Assembly: GCA_036743375.1 (NCBI GenBank)
Contig: DAINPP010000005.1
Location: 1 to 64,000, forward strand
DNA length: 64,000 bases
Source of the DNA: DAINPP01 sp036743375
GTDB lineage: Bacteria; Thermotogota; Thermotogae; MWEM01
Direction of reading: 5' to 3'
Notes under the pieces: model-generated
What the model was told of the DNA's origin: nothing
Databases searched by the model: none
Seen by the model: only the letters and a program-made list of their open reading frames with translations
Translations under genes and position numbers: made by a program
In this document: positions 32,122 through 42,080 of the stretch, piece after piece
Layout of the letters: each line of letters starts with the position of its first letter
Numbering within the stretch: the stretch's first letter is position 1

Positions 32122-33443
32122 AGAATTATCCCCTTTTCATCCCATTCTTTGTGATAAATTTCCGAAGCGCTCTTTTTCGGAGCGACAATGCTCATCACCC
32201 ATTCTCTCGTAAAATATTTTTCCATGACCTGTTGAATCTGCTCTTTATCAACGGCCTCTATCTTCTCCACCATCTCCTCAACGGACAATGGTGAACCGAA
32301 TGCAAGTCCGGTATCCAGATTTCTCATCATGGTCGAATAGGTACTTTCCGTTGATAAAAGCAATTTTCCCTTCAGCCTTTCCTTTCCATAACTGATCTCC
32401 TGACTCGTGATTCCCTGCTTCATGATTTTACGGAGTTCATTCATCAATTCGGTGATCAGTGTCTTATACCTTTCGGGAGTCGTCGCCGCATAGACAAAGA
32501 ACAACCCGCCATCAGGATAGCTGATCAAACCGGAATCAACCGTGTAGACCAGGCCAAGTTCCTCTCTGAGCCGGTTAAAAAGCTTGGAACTCATCCCACC
32601 GCCCAACAGGGTGTTCAGGACCTGAAAGGCGTTGAAGTCGCCATCTCTTCTCGAGGGGGCTTCCAACCCCACCAGCATGTGAAGTTGTTTCAGATCCTCT
32701 TTTTCAGAAAAGGCCATGAATTTTTCCGGTCTGTAAATCAGCGGTTCTCTTTCGCCTATCGATTTCTCGCTGTCAAATTCATCAAAATTGGCAAAGAAAT
32801 CATCCGCGAAATTACCGGCAATCGAAAAGACCATATTTGAAGGGATATATTCAGAACGGTAAAAATCGACAAGGTCGTCCCTACTCATACCGGAAACGGT
32901 CTCAAGATTTCCCAGGACCGGCTTCCCGTATTTTGATTCTCCCCAGATATTCTGAAAGAATTGCTCATATACGATATCCGAGGGATCATCGTCTGCTGCC
33001 GAAATCTCCTCCAAAACGACCTGCTTTTCAAGGTTGAAAAAATTTTCTTTAAATGAAGCACCACTACACAGATCCTTCAGAATGGAAACAGCCGCATCAG
33101 ACTGCGAATCCGGAACCCGTGCAAAATAGACGGTGTTTTCCTTTCCGGTAAACGCGTTCAACGTACCGCCAACGCGTTCTATGGGTTCCTTCAACTCTTT
33201 TGCCGTTCTCTTATGTGTCCCTTTAAAAACCATATGCTCAGTAAAGTGTGCAGCCCCCGAAGCATCGGCAGGTTCATTTGATGAACCTGCTTTCACTGCG
33301 ATACTCAGGCTGACAGATCTCACACCGTGCATCTGCTGTGAGAAAACCTGCATGCCGTTGGGCATATTGGTTTTAACAGCGGTGTTCCCGTCATTTTTTT
33401 CGGTCAGGCCGCTATAAACTCCGTTACCCGCATCAGCTGCCAC
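32118..33443 (-). CDS. M16-family zinc peptidase (MlpA/YmxG-like)
   Basis: A 441-residue peptidase. The inverted zinc motif HFTEH (H-x-x-E-H) is followed by VFKGTHKRTAKEL, with the third ligand Glu in EKQVVLEEI. The C-terminal half is the non-catalytic M16 domain (RPEKFMAFSEKEDLKQLHMLVGLEAPS). I chose the GTG at 33443, four bases after the pnp stop, because the longer frame to 33533 lies within pnp. In Bacillus an M16 peptidase gene, mlpA, follows pnpA closely, so the neighbourhood is a conserved one. It cuts peptides in the cytoplasm. Confidence 0.88.
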   Translation of the reverse strand: MAADAGNGVYSGLTEKNDGNTAVKTNMPNGMQVFSQQMHGVRSVSLSIAVKAGSSNEPADASGAAHFTEHMVFKGTHKRTAKELKEPIERVGGTLNAFTGKENTVYFARVPDSQSDAAVSILKDLCSGASFKENFFNLEKQVVLEEISAADDDPSDIVYEQFFQNIWGESKYGKPVLGNLETVSGMSRDDLVDFYRSEYIPSNMVFSIAGNFADDFFANFDEFDSEKSIGEREPLIYRPEKFMAFSEKEDLKQLHMLVGLEAPSRRDGDFNAFQVLNTLLGGGMSSKLFNRLREELGLVYTVDSGLISYPDGGLFFVYAATTPERYKTLITELMNELRKIMKQGITSQEISYGKERLKGKLLLSTESTYSTMMRNLDTGLAFGSPLSVEEMVEKIEAVDKEQIQQVMEKYFTREWVMSIVAPKKSASEIYHKEWDEKGIIL

Positions 33444-33447
33444 AAAA

Positions 33448-35613
33448 TCACTTCCTGTTGTTCTCTCTTTTTCTATCTGAACCTGAACTCCTTCTCTGTC
33501 TGTTGCCGGAATTCGACGGTTTCTTTTCAACACCAGGCTGTCTCAGGTCTATCTTGCCCTGATCTCCCTTTGAATAGATAACCTCCAGTTCATCGCCAAG
33601 TTTAAACTTGGTGGACGGATCCTTCACAAATCCTTCCATGCTTGAAACATGAAGCAATCCGGTCTTGCCGGGGGCGATTTCCACAAAAACGCCATACTTT
33701 TCTATTCTGGTGACTTTTCCGCTGTACGTCTTCTCGTCTTCGAGTGGTTCTATCATCATCTTTATATAATCCGCAGCCGCATTGCTCTTCTTCGCATTGC
33801 TTCCATAGATGTTTACCTTACCCTTTTCATCATCAAGATCTATCTTGACATCAAACTGTGCCGTGATTCCCTTGATCGTCTTTCCTCCCGGTCCTATGAT
33901 TTCTCCGATCATACTGGAAGGAATATCGAATGAAATGGCGACAGGGGCATATTCTGAAAGCTGTTCGTTCGGCTTTTCTATTGTATCGTACATCAGACCG
34001 AGTATATGCATTCTTCCCTCTCTCGCCTGATCCAGAGCCTTAGCCATGATTTCTCTGCTGATTCCGCTCACCTTGACGTCCATCTGGAAACCGGTGATCC
34101 CATCTCTTGTACCGGCCACTTTGAAGTCCATATCTCCGAGATGATCTTCCATCCCGAGAATGTCGGAAAGGATAACCGTCTCATCCTCTTCCATGATCAT
34201 TCCCATGGCGATACCGGCAACGTGCTTTGAAACGGGGACCCCAGCCTGCATCAACGACAGTGATCCTGAACAGATCGTTGCCATGGATGATGATCCGTTC
34301 GATTCAAGAATTTCCGAAACGATTCTGATTGTATACGGAAAGTCATCAAAGGAAGGAAGAACGGCCTTCACCGATCTTTCAGCGAGATGTCCGTGACCGA
34401 TCTCTCTTCTCGATACGCCTCGCATTCGTTTCACTTCACCAACGGAGAACGGCGGGAAGTTGTAATGCAGCATAAAGTTCTTTTCCGCCTCTTCATAAAT
34501 GGAATCGATGTACTGGACATCTTTTCCGCTTCCAAGCGTTACGATTCCGAGACTCTGAGTTTCACCCCTTGTGAAGAGTGATGATCCGTGTACTCTCGGG
34601 AGAACTCCAAGCTCACAGGTAATCGGTCTGATGGTATAGGGATCTCTTCCGTCGGATCGCTTCTTCTCTTCTATGATCGTTCTTCTCATGATATCCTTGA
34701 GAACTTCTTCATAATGCGCCGCGGCAAGAGGACCCTTTTCCCCTTTTTCCTCGTCGGCGTATGACTCAAGGAAGGCCTCAAGAATCTGATCCTTATACTC
34801 TCCAAGTGCCTTTTCGGTTGCCTTTTTCCCTTCGGTCAGCATCCTTGCCTTGAGTTCATCTCTGTTGATGAGTCCCTCTATTCTTTCTTTTTCCTCATCG
34901 GAAAGGTCTACTATCTCAAATTCCATCTTTTCATAGGGTCCCATGTCCGCCATGATCTGCTCCTGGAATTCGCACATCTGCTTGATAGCCTCATGTGCCA
35001 CATCAAGGGCTTCTAGCATGAGAGATTCGCTGACTTCTTTTCCCTCACCTTCTACCATGACAATGGCCTCTTTTGAGCCGGCTACCGTCAGATCAATGAG
35101 GCTGTTCCCAAGTTCTTCCTCCGTCGGGAAAACGACGGGTTTCCCGTCGACATAACCCACTTTCACCCCGGCAACAACGCCTTCGAACGGGATATCGGAA
35201 AGATTCAGGGCTATAGATGCGCCAAATATTCCCAGGATGTCGGCCGGATTGCTTTCGTCAAGGGCCAAAACGGTTGCGATTACCTGGACCTCGTTATAGA
35301 ACCCCTTCGGAAAAAGCGGTCTTATCGGTCTGTCTATCTGTCTCGCAGCCAGTATGGAAGTATCTCCGGGTCGTCCCTCTCTTTTCAAATACCCCCCGGG
35401 AATCTTTCCGGATGAGTAATATTTTTCCTGGAATTCCACCGTAAGCGGGAAAAAATCCCCTCCCGTTGCGGTCTTCATTCCGTTTGCGGTAACCAGAACG
35501 ACCGTATCGCCGAGTCTGACTACTGCAGAACCAGCGGATTGTTTTGCCATTCTTCCATGTTCAACAGAAAGTTCTATTCCGCTGATTTCAGTTTTCCATT
35601 GCTTAAATGCCAC
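33448..35613 (-). CDS. pnp: Polyribonucleotide nucleotidyltransferase (PNPase)
   Basis: A 721-residue phosphorolytic 3'-5' exoribonuclease. Two RNase PH domains are joined by a helical linker; the second carries the catalytic GGSGKD-like region (LGSGKDVQYIDSIYE) and MRGVSRREIGHGHLAERSV. KH (IIGPGGKTIKGITAQFDVKIDL) and S1 (GKVTRIEKYGVFVEIAPGKTGLLHVS) domains follow, and a basic tail rich in Arg, Asn and Ser ends the protein. Normal length. It trims RNA 3' ends and can form a degradosome with endonucleases; RNase G and an L9-nuclease fusion lie in the same run. Confidence 0.97.
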   Translation of the reverse strand: MAFKQWKTEISGIELSVEHGRMAKQSAGSAVVRLGDTVVLVTANGMKTATGGDFFPLTVEFQEKYYSSGKIPGGYLKREGRPGDTSILAARQIDRPIRPLFPKGFYNEVQVIATVLALDESNPADILGIFGASIALNLSDIPFEGVVAGVKVGYVDGKPVVFPTEEELGNSLIDLTVAGSKEAIVMVEGEGKEVSESLMLEALDVAHEAIKQMCEFQEQIMADMGPYEKMEFEIVDLSDEEKERIEGLINRDELKARMLTEGKKATEKALGEYKDQILEAFLESYADEEKGEKGPLAAAHYEEVLKDIMRRTIIEEKKRSDGRDPYTIRPITCELGVLPRVHGSSLFTRGETQSLGIVTLGSGKDVQYIDSIYEEAEKNFMLHYNFPPFSVGEVKRMRGVSRREIGHGHLAERSVKAVLPSFDDFPYTIRIVSEILESNGSSSMATICSGSLSLMQAGVPVSKHVAGIAMGMIMEEDETVILSDILGMEDHLGDMDFKVAGTRDGITGFQMDVKVSGISREIMAKALDQAREGRMHILGLMYDTIEKPNEQLSEYAPVAISFDIPSSMIGEIIGPGGKTIKGITAQFDVKIDLDDEKGKVNIYGSNAKKSNAAADYIKMMIEPLEDEKTYSGKVTRIEKYGVFVEIAPGKTGLLHVSSMEGFVKDPSTKFKLGDELEVIYSKGDQGKIDLRQPGVEKKPSNSGNRQRRSSGSDRKRENNRK

Positions 35614-35692
35614 TGTTACATCTCCTTTCGTCTACAATCGTGTCTTTTATATTCACAACGTGACGCTATTTATTATTTTCGGGAATACTCCC

Positions 35693-37777
35693 TTATAATT
35701 CTTCTATCTTTATCTTCGTTTCCGCTTCAAAAGTGGTCATCGGTTCAGACTTAAAACGATAAATCGCCGTTACACTCGTCGTCTGATAGATCTTCTCGTA
35801 GCCCTTCTCGGAATAGGAGACCGTATAAACGGGGAAATACCAGAATTCCACTTCCTTATCCGGTTGGAATGAGATATCAAAGCCCTCGTATTCGCTGCGA
35901 AGACCAAACAATGTTGTTTTAACCTTTCCCGTGTCTCTGATCTTCATCTGATCGAACTCCGAGGAATACAGATATCTCTCGTCGGAATCATCGGAAAGCA
36001 TGTTGATGTTGAATTCACAACCGTAAAAGACCGGAATATTGTGCATGGACAGATTTGTAATCTTGTTTCTAACGAGGAGGCCATCCACATCAAAGGCGAT
36101 TTCCTTTTCAACCCTTACCGGCACCCAGAGTGAGCCATGCCAGATATGTCCATCTCTTGTCAGGCGAATCGCACCATTTTCAGGATCGGTTATTTCATAC
36201 TCGTATCCCTGATTCGTAAAATCGCCCTGTTCGGGATATCTGCATCTCGCATATTTTTCAAGTGTGCTCCACTCACCGAGAAAATGATCGAGCAGCGAAA
36301 ACCTTTCATACCAGTCGTAGTTCAACAGTTTTTCAAGACCCTTTTCTTTGGTCAGAAAACTTCCCATTCCACCTTCTTCCGCCGTTCTTGCATCGGACAT
36401 CTTCTCATGATAGGGTTCGTATCTTCTCGTGAGATTGTTCATCAGGTTAATCTCTTTATTTTTCAGGGACATCTCATATATTCGACCACCGTTGGAAGGT
36501 GATATTCCGAGCGTCAGCCATTTATTGTTCATCAAAATCTCTTCATGGCCATCTATATCGATATCCTTCACTTCTATATCCACAAAGTCGTCATCGGCAT
36601 GTTTAACACGGTCAAGCTCCCTGTTAACGGCTATCAGATTCTTGTACACATCCGCCCTGAGGTTCGGGAGATAAAGTCCGCCGAACAGGCCATGCCAATA
36701 GGCATCATTAGCCTGCGCCCTCAACAGTTTGTTGTAGACCTCTTCAGAAACATCTTCCGAGAGCTGTGAACTGAGATAGAGCATTTTCTTGTGCATCAGG
36801 TTGGACTCGGTATATTTCGCAAGGAAGGTTCTCCAGAAGCCGGTCTTCAGAAACATCGAGAATCTCTCAAACTCACCTTTTTTTCTGATCTCTCCTTCAA
36901 GTCGTTCATAATGGGTCCTTGCCCTGCTCGGAAGGGCCCAGCTCATCATCTCCGGGTAGGAAGAATCCGGAATATAGGTCCTTCCCCTTGGGGCGACCTC
37001 GCGGGAATATTCTGCAAAGGTCGTTGTTTCAAGCCATTCCGATTCCTGACAGATTCGGCCGAAAAAGTCTTCGAGCCATTTATGGCGATTGATCAGTTCG
37101 TTCGTACCGGGCCAGTTCCCGAATTTCTCACCATCGTCAAACATCAGATACATATTCTGACCGCTTTCTGAGGCCCTTTCCTGAAGGTAATTGATGGATT
37201 CGTCAATCTCATGAAACGGCATAAGGTATCTGAGACGCTTGTTGATCGGGAAGATCTTTAACGGATAGCCCTGATCTTCCGTCATAAAATACCCGTTCAA
37301 TTCATCTTCATAGTTTCCGGCATTTTTAAAGTGATCATCGTCTAACGCGACATATTCTATGCCCATCATCGCGAGAGTAGAGACGAGTGAGGGCTCCCAG
37401 ATTCTTTCGGGCAACCACAATCCCCTTGCCTCATAATCAAATAACTGCTTAATCAGTTCATTCATCTTTTCTATCTGTTTTATTCTGTCCCTGAGAGGAA
37501 TGACGGACATAACCGGTTCATAATACCCACCGGTAAACAACTCGATCTGACCACGGTCAAGCATCATTTTTATCCGTTTAATCATCTGAGGGTAATGATC
37601 GTTAAGATACTTAAGCAGAGGTCCACTGTAATGAATCACTGCCTTGATATCCGGAAATTTGAACAGGGTATCTATAAATGGTTTGTATGCATTATTTGCA
37701 GCATTTTCAAATACAAATTCGAAATTGCCTGCCGGTTGATGATTGTGAACACCGAAAATAAATTGTATCTTCCTCAC
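35693..37777 (-). CDS. GH57 glycosidase, 4-alpha-glucanotransferase/alpha-amylase type
   Basis: A 694-residue glycoside hydrolase of family 57. The nucleophile is E124 in WLPERIWEP and the acid/base Asp is at 214-215 in LMFDDGEKFGNWPG; the positions are almost those of the Thermococcus litoralis glucanotransferase (E123, D214). The central and C-terminal parts match DUF1925/DUF1926 (LTLGISPSNGGRIYEMSLKNKEIN, then MHNIPVFYGCEFNINML). There is no signal peptide, so it works on cytosolic maltodextrin or glycogen. It lies between rng and pnp in the RNA-turnover run, 13 bases after rng, an unusual place for a sugar enzyme. Confidence 0.9.
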   Translation of the reverse strand: MRKIQFIFGVHNHQPAGNFEFVFENAANNAYKPFIDTLFKFPDIKAVIHYSGPLLKYLNDHYPQMIKRIKMMLDRGQIELFTGGYYEPVMSVIPLRDRIKQIEKMNELIKQLFDYEARGLWLPERIWEPSLVSTLAMMGIEYVALDDDHFKNAGNYEDELNGYFMTEDQGYPLKIFPINKRLRYLMPFHEIDESINYLQERASESGQNMYLMFDDGEKFGNWPGTNELINRHKWLEDFFGRICQESEWLETTTFAEYSREVAPRGRTYIPDSSYPEMMSWALPSRARTHYERLEGEIRKKGEFERFSMFLKTGFWRTFLAKYTESNLMHKKMLYLSSQLSEDVSEEVYNKLLRAQANDAYWHGLFGGLYLPNLRADVYKNLIAVNRELDRVKHADDDFVDIEVKDIDIDGHEEILMNNKWLTLGISPSNGGRIYEMSLKNKEINLMNNLTRRYEPYHEKMSDARTAEEGGMGSFLTKEKGLEKLLNYDWYERFSLLDHFLGEWSTLEKYARCRYPEQGDFTNQGYEYEITDPENGAIRLTRDGHIWHGSLWVPVRVEKEIAFDVDGLLVRNKITNLSMHNIPVFYGCEFNINMLSDDSDERYLYSSEFDQMKIRDTGKVKTTLFGLRSEYEGFDISFQPDKEVEFWYFPVYTVSYSEKGYEKIYQTTSVTAIYRFKSEPMTTFEAETKIKIEEL

Positions 37778-37790
37778 GCCTATTCACCTC

Positions 37791-39233
37791 TCAAGCTTTT
37801 TTCTTGTATTTTATATCATAACCATTGGGATCTTTTCTGGTGAAATCTATGTCCATACTGCCAAAGCCGGTCTTCGTCAGCATCCCTTCACGCCATTCCT
37901 TGTTCAGATAACCGGAGAGACTCCAATGAAGGTTGAGATAGACCCCGTTTACATCCTTCATATCCTTTGCCTGATCCATTTCATCAGAGATCATCTTCAA
38001 TATTCGTTTTGGAGAGAGGACCAGACCCTCTCCGTGGCAGACCGGACACTTCTCAAACAGTAATTCTTCGACCGGCGGAGATGTCCTCTTTCGTGTAATC
38101 TCGACAAGGCCGAGTTTTGTAAAGCCCATGACAGCGGTCTTGGCCTTATCCTTCTTGATTTCCTCATTCAGGACTTTCAGAACCGTCATCCGGTCATTTT
38201 CCTGCTCCATGTCGATAAAGTCAACGATGATTATTCCGCTGAGATTTCTCAGCCTCATCTGTCTCGCCACTTCACGTGCCGCCTGAACATTGGTTTCAAG
38301 GGCCATGTCACGGGTATTCGTACTGGAGATATTGCTTCCCGAATTGATATCGATGATACTGAAGGCCTCCGTCCTGTCAACCACCAGCCAGCCACCGCAG
38401 TCGAGATTGATCTTCCTCGAATACAACGATTCAAGCTGTTCCGTTACGTTGTAGACGTCAAAAATATCCCCATTACACATCCGGAGCTTCCCGCGAATCG
38501 GTTTTTTATCAAAATTCTTCAGAATCATATCCAGCTTGTCATACATTTCCTTTGAATTCGTTACCACTTCATCAACGGTCGAATCATACTTTTCCCGCAT
38601 GAGATACTCCAGAATCTCCGCCTCATCGTGAAGCATTCTCGGTTTTTTGAACCGCTGGAATGACTTGTGTATCTCATCCCACTTCTTCTTCAGCGTCCTG
38701 TACTCATGTTCCAGTTCATCGATTTCAATATTCTGTGCCACGGTTCTGATGATGATCCCCGAATCCTTGACCACTTTCGACATATGATTGTGCAGCCTTT
38801 TTCTCTCCGCCGCACTTTCTATCTTCTTCGATACCCCGACACTCCTTGAAAAGGGCATAAACACGAGATATCTGCCGGCAAGACCGATATTGGTCGTAAC
38901 CTGAGGCCCTTTGGTGCCTATCGGATCCTTTTTTGCCTGTACGATGATCTTTTTACCCTTTTCGGGAACCACGGAATTCTTCCTTGCCTCTTTGCTGCCA
39001 AGTGCCGCCTTAATAAAATCCTTGTTTCTGAGAAAAGCATTTTTAGATTTTCCTATGTCTATAAAGGAAGCATCAAGGCTGCTCACATAATTCTCTACCT
39101 TCCCAAGGAAAATATTTCCTGTTATACTTTCATTGTCCATTTCCTCAAGATGGAGTTCTACCAAATGATCACCTTCGAGTACGGCAATCATTATCTCGTC
39201 CTGAAAATTACCCACCAATATCCTTTTAATCAA
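37791..39233 (-). CDS. rng: Ribonuclease G/E family endonuclease
   Basis: A 480-residue single-strand endonuclease. An S1 insertion lies at about 35-95 (GNIFLGKVENYVSSLDASFIDIG). The catalytic Asp residues are in SIIDINSGS and IIIVDFIDME, and the zinc-link Cys pair in CPVCHGEG. There is no long C-terminal scaffold, so it is RNase G-like in length. The start is a TTG at 39233 with no good ribosome site; GTG six codons further, after AAAAGG, is an alternative. It is preceded by a 280-base leader. RNase G here would cut mRNA or rRNA precursors, followed by PNPase from the same operon. Confidence 0.93.
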   Translation of the reverse strand: MIKRILVGNFQDEIMIAVLEGDHLVELHLEEMDNESITGNIFLGKVENYVSSLDASFIDIGKSKNAFLRNKDFIKAALGSKEARKNSVVPEKGKKIIVQAKKDPIGTKGPQVTTNIGLAGRYLVFMPFSRSVGVSKKIESAAERKRLHNHMSKVVKDSGIIIRTVAQNIEIDELEHEYRTLKKKWDEIHKSFQRFKKPRMLHDEAEILEYLMREKYDSTVDEVVTNSKEMYDKLDMILKNFDKKPIRGKLRMCNGDIFDVYNVTEQLESLYSRKINLDCGGWLVVDRTEAFSIIDINSGSNISSTNTRDMALETNVQAAREVARQMRLRNLSGIIIVDFIDMEQENDRMTVLKVLNEEIKKDKAKTAVMGFTKLGLVEITRKRTSPPVEELLFEKCPVCHGEGLVLSPKRILKMISDEMDQAKDMKDVNGVYLNLHWSLSGYLNKEWREGMLTKTGFGSMDIDFTRKDPNGYDIKYKKKA

Positions 39234-39372
39234 AGGGTTGGAAATTACTATGTCTGTTCACCTCTCAATAACTCAATAATTTGATAACTCTATATATCAT
39301 ATAATAATTTTTAAATCGTACTCTCATGAAAAAATGAATATCATTAAAGATAAACAACCTACGGTTTGTTTC

Positions 39373-39394
39373 AAAAAAACCGGACCAATCCCGG
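39373..39394 (-). terminator. Intrinsic terminator between the radical SAM and rng genes
   Basis: Minus strand CCGG and CCGG pair around GATTGGT (with one further G-U possible), followed by seven U. It probably ends the operon that runs from dnaG to the radical SAM gene. A TATAAT at 39418-39423 on the minus strand lies upstream of it, so part of the rng leader could also be attenuated here. Confidence 0.6.
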
Positions 39395-39514
39395 CTAAGC
39401 TGAAAATCCACTTCTTTATTATATCGTAAAACACAAAAAAAAAGAAACAAAAAGGAAAGATTTTTTTATTTGAGTGGTTTCTGAAGATTCTCAACGCGGA
39501 GGTAAACCGATCGC

Positions 39515-40927
39515 TTAAAGTTCCGTTTCCTTAGTGGCATTCGCCAGTCTGTACTGTTCAACGCTTGTTCGTATACTCTCAAATTTGACTTTTGCCTTAC
39601 CACGTAATGATTCCTGAATGATTTTCTTTTTATCCTTTAATAGTTTGATGTCCTGTATCTCTCTACCGTAAAAGGGCGTCGCCGGTTTCGGAATAAGCGG
39701 GTTAAAACTGAGCTTTAAATCGTTAAACCCCATCTTCAGCGCGATATCACAAATCCTTGAAAAATCCTGAAGATCTTCTTCGTCCTCCTCTTCAAGCCCA
39801 TAGATGAAATACATCTTCAGACTTTTCAGTTCATGGGCACTGATCATGGTCAGGGCCTTTTCTATATCACTTTCGGAAATATCCTTATGCATCAGATCCC
39901 TGATCTTCTGAGAACCACCTTCGGGGGCAATCGTCATTTCCTTCTGACCGCTTCTGATAAGCCCTTCGATCAACCGGTCTGAAATAGAATCAAGCCGGAG
40001 AGAGGAAACGGAGAAATTGAGCCTTTCACGTTCCAGCAGGGTTAAGATCTCCTCTTTCTGAGGATGATCCGTAAACGTTGCCGAAATGAGCCCGCATGAA
40101 TCATACCCGTTTGCCTTTATTTCTCTGAAAATCCTCTCGAGTACCGCGGTCTTGACAAACCTTGCCGGTTTTCTCGTATGCCCAGCAACGCAGAATGAAC
40201 AGCGACGGATGCACCCCCTACCGATTTCTATCAGAACTCTTTCACCAAAGGACCCCATTCGGCTGATCACCGTGGAAATGGCGGGATCTTCAACGACCTG
40301 CATGGATTTTCTGATCTCCGTGTATTCCTTTCCATGTGGCGGGATTGAGAGATTGTCAAACGATTCGAGATCGTTCAGAATTTCATCACGGCCGAGTTTG
40401 GCCCTTTTACCGTTCCGAATGGTTCCGATGACATCCGATAGATTATCCTCGGCATCCCCGTGAAAGATGATATCAGAATAATTCCAGATTGCATTCGTAT
40501 TAAAATAGGTAACAGCGCCGCCCAGCATGATAAGGGGATGTCTTTCGGTCCTCTCGGAGGCCGCAGCGGGGATCTTTTTTAAATCAAGCAAACACTTGAT
40601 ATTGTGAAAATTCATCTCAAAAGAGACCGAAAAGGCCCAGATATCAAACTCATCAATCGGTCTGAAAGAGTCAAGCGAATAATATTTGGCAAACTTTTCA
40701 TCGTAGTAGAAACGTTCCGCCTGAATCCCATCCATCTCATTCATCATCTTCCAGATCCGTTGAAATCCAAGATTGGATATTCCAACAACATAAGTATCCG
40801 GAAATATCACGGCAACCTTTATATCATGCTCGTGTATTTCCGGTGTATTCAAATACTTTTCAGTTTTCCTGACACGCTCGACAATTCTGAATTCCCTTAA
40901 ATCCTGTTCTCTTCTCGGACGTCTCAA
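39515..40927 (-). CDS. B12-binding-type radical SAM protein (TIGR03960-like)
   Basis: A 470-residue protein. The N-terminal 200 residues form a Rossmann, cobalamin-binding-like domain (VAVIFPDTYVVGISNLGFQ, IMLGGAVTYFN), followed by a radical SAM barrel with CIRRCSFCVAG (CxxxCxxC). Families of this kind sit beside rne/rng genes in many bacteria, which matches the RNase G gene just downstream; the DUF2344 partner usual in that cluster is missing here. A role in modifying RNA or a ribosomal component has been suggested by context only. The TTG start is one base after the stop of the thioesterase gene. Confidence 0.85.
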   Translation of the reverse strand: MRRPRREQDLREFRIVERVRKTEKYLNTPEIHEHDIKVAVIFPDTYVVGISNLGFQRIWKMMNEMDGIQAERFYYDEKFAKYYSLDSFRPIDEFDIWAFSVSFEMNFHNIKCLLDLKKIPAAASERTERHPLIMLGGAVTYFNTNAIWNYSDIIFHGDAEDNLSDVIGTIRNGKRAKLGRDEILNDLESFDNLSIPPHGKEYTEIRKSMQVVEDPAISTVISRMGSFGERVLIEIGRGCIRRCSFCVAGHTRKPARFVKTAVLERIFREIKANGYDSCGLISATFTDHPQKEEILTLLERERLNFSVSSLRLDSISDRLIEGLIRSGQKEMTIAPEGGSQKIRDLMHKDISESDIEKALTMISAHELKSLKMYFIYGLEEEDEEDLQDFSRICDIALKMGFNDLKLSFNPLIPKPATPFYGREIQDIKLLKDKKKIIQESLRGKAKVKFESIRTSVEQYRLANATKETEL

Positions 40928-40928
40928 G

Positions 40929-41351
40929 CTATATGTAGGTTCCTTTTTCCTTGAGCTTTCTCTTCAGATATTCGGGGGATATAATCACCCTTTCTATATC
41001 TCCGCAGGCTATCTTTTCCATCTCATCATAGGCCTCAAACTTGAAGGAAACATGATTTCCCTCTACCTTGTCTATTCGGATCTTCATCGTCACGCGCATC
41101 GACATGGGAGTTATGCCAAGGTGTTCCATATCCGATGACACCACGGCTGCCACGATATCATGTCCAATAGTTTTCTTCAGTACGTGATCCGTCATTTCAA
41201 AGGCCTTGATAAACAAGGCATGGGTCGATAATACCCCCATATCTCTGACGATCTGATTTTCACGCCAGCTTAAATCCTCTTCTACAATAAACTGCATGGT
41301 TTCTTCCTTTCCCTGAAGGAAAGCATAGGAATTATGAATGAGTGCCATCAT
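40929..41351 (-). CDS. Hotdog-fold thioesterase, FlK-like
   Basis: A 140-residue acyl-CoA thioesterase-like protein. VVSSDMEHLGITPMSMRVTMKIRIDKVEGNHVSFKFEAYDEMEKIACGDIERVII carries the hotdog strands and the conserved H and D/E positions of the fluoroacetyl-CoA thioesterase group, with HLGITPM for the usual H-x-x-x-TP-x-G region. The substrate is unknown. Two starts are plausible: ATG at 41351, or the in-frame ATG at 41297 with AAGGAAAG upstream, which gives the N-terminus seen in shorter relatives. Confidence 0.7.
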   Translation of the reverse strand: MMALIHNSYAFLQGKEETMQFIVEEDLSWRENQIVRDMGVLSTHALFIKAFEMTDHVLKKTIGHDIVAAVVSSDMEHLGITPMSMRVTMKIRIDKVEGNHVSFKFEAYDEMEKIACGDIERVIISPEYLKRKLKEKGTYI

Positions 41352-41377
41352 AACACCCCCCTTTTGTCAAAAGTCTA

Positions 41378-42049
41378 TCAGTCTCTTCGAATCATCAGCA
41401 TCCTGATCAGCTGAAGAATGGCCATCAGTGTTGATGCAACATACGTCATGGCCGCAGCGGTCAGCACCCTTCGGACCATTTCCGTCTCCTGTGCATCCAT
41501 GGCAATGTTTGCCCGAACCATTTCGAGAGCCCTCGAACTGGCGTTAAACTCTACCGGCAGGGTGATGACCGAAAAGATGGCCACGAGAACAAAAAGCCAG
41601 ATCCCGACATCGATAAGAACGGGCATGGACAGAAAAATTCCCGCAATAAAGATCACCCAGCAGAACTGTGAGCCAAATTGTGCAACAGGCGCAATGGCAT
41701 TTCTGAACGTCAGTGGAAAATAACCATTTTTATGTTGAATGGCATGACCTATTTCATGCGCAACCACTCCAAGGGCCGCTACCGAATCACTGTCATAAGT
41801 CGCATTCGACAAACCGACTTTCCTTTTTCCGGGATCATAATGATCCGTCAGATTTCCTCCAACCTTGACGACGTTGATCGCAGAAAGGCCATTGTCATCG
41901 AGCAATTTCCTGGCCAGTTCACTCCCGGTCATACCGGTCTTGGATCTTATTTTTGAATAGCCTTCAAAGGTTGATTTTACTTTATACTGTGCCCACATAC
42001 CAAATATAATCGCCGGTATGAGTACAAGCATCGATGTATAAAAGCCCAT
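41378..42049 (-). CDS. Membrane-bound neutral zinc metallopeptidase, YugP family
   Basis: A 223-residue protein with an N-terminal membrane segment, the zinc motif HEIGH at 98-102 and two or three C-terminal helices. GSELARKLLDDNGL and LTDHYDPGKRKVGLSNATYDSDSVAALGVVAHEIGHA match the YugP family. The active site would face the cytoplasm or membrane surface. It lies in the operon with rpoD, 31 bases after it. Substrate unknown. Confidence 0.88.
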   Translation of the reverse strand: MGFYTSMLVLIPAIIFGMWAQYKVKSTFEGYSKIRSKTGMTGSELARKLLDDNGLSAINVVKVGGNLTDHYDPGKRKVGLSNATYDSDSVAALGVVAHEIGHAIQHKNGYFPLTFRNAIAPVAQFGSQFCWVIFIAGIFLSMPVLIDVGIWLFVLVAIFSVITLPVEFNASSRALEMVRANIAMDAQETEMVRRVLTAAAMTYVASTLMAILQLIRMLMIRRD

Positions 42050-42080
42050 TTCATCACCCCTTCTTTATTTTTTTCTATCA

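Noticed and set aside
39265..39450. 61-codon minus-strand frame in the rng leader
   Set aside because: It spans the probable terminator at 39373-39394 and lacks a ribosome site.
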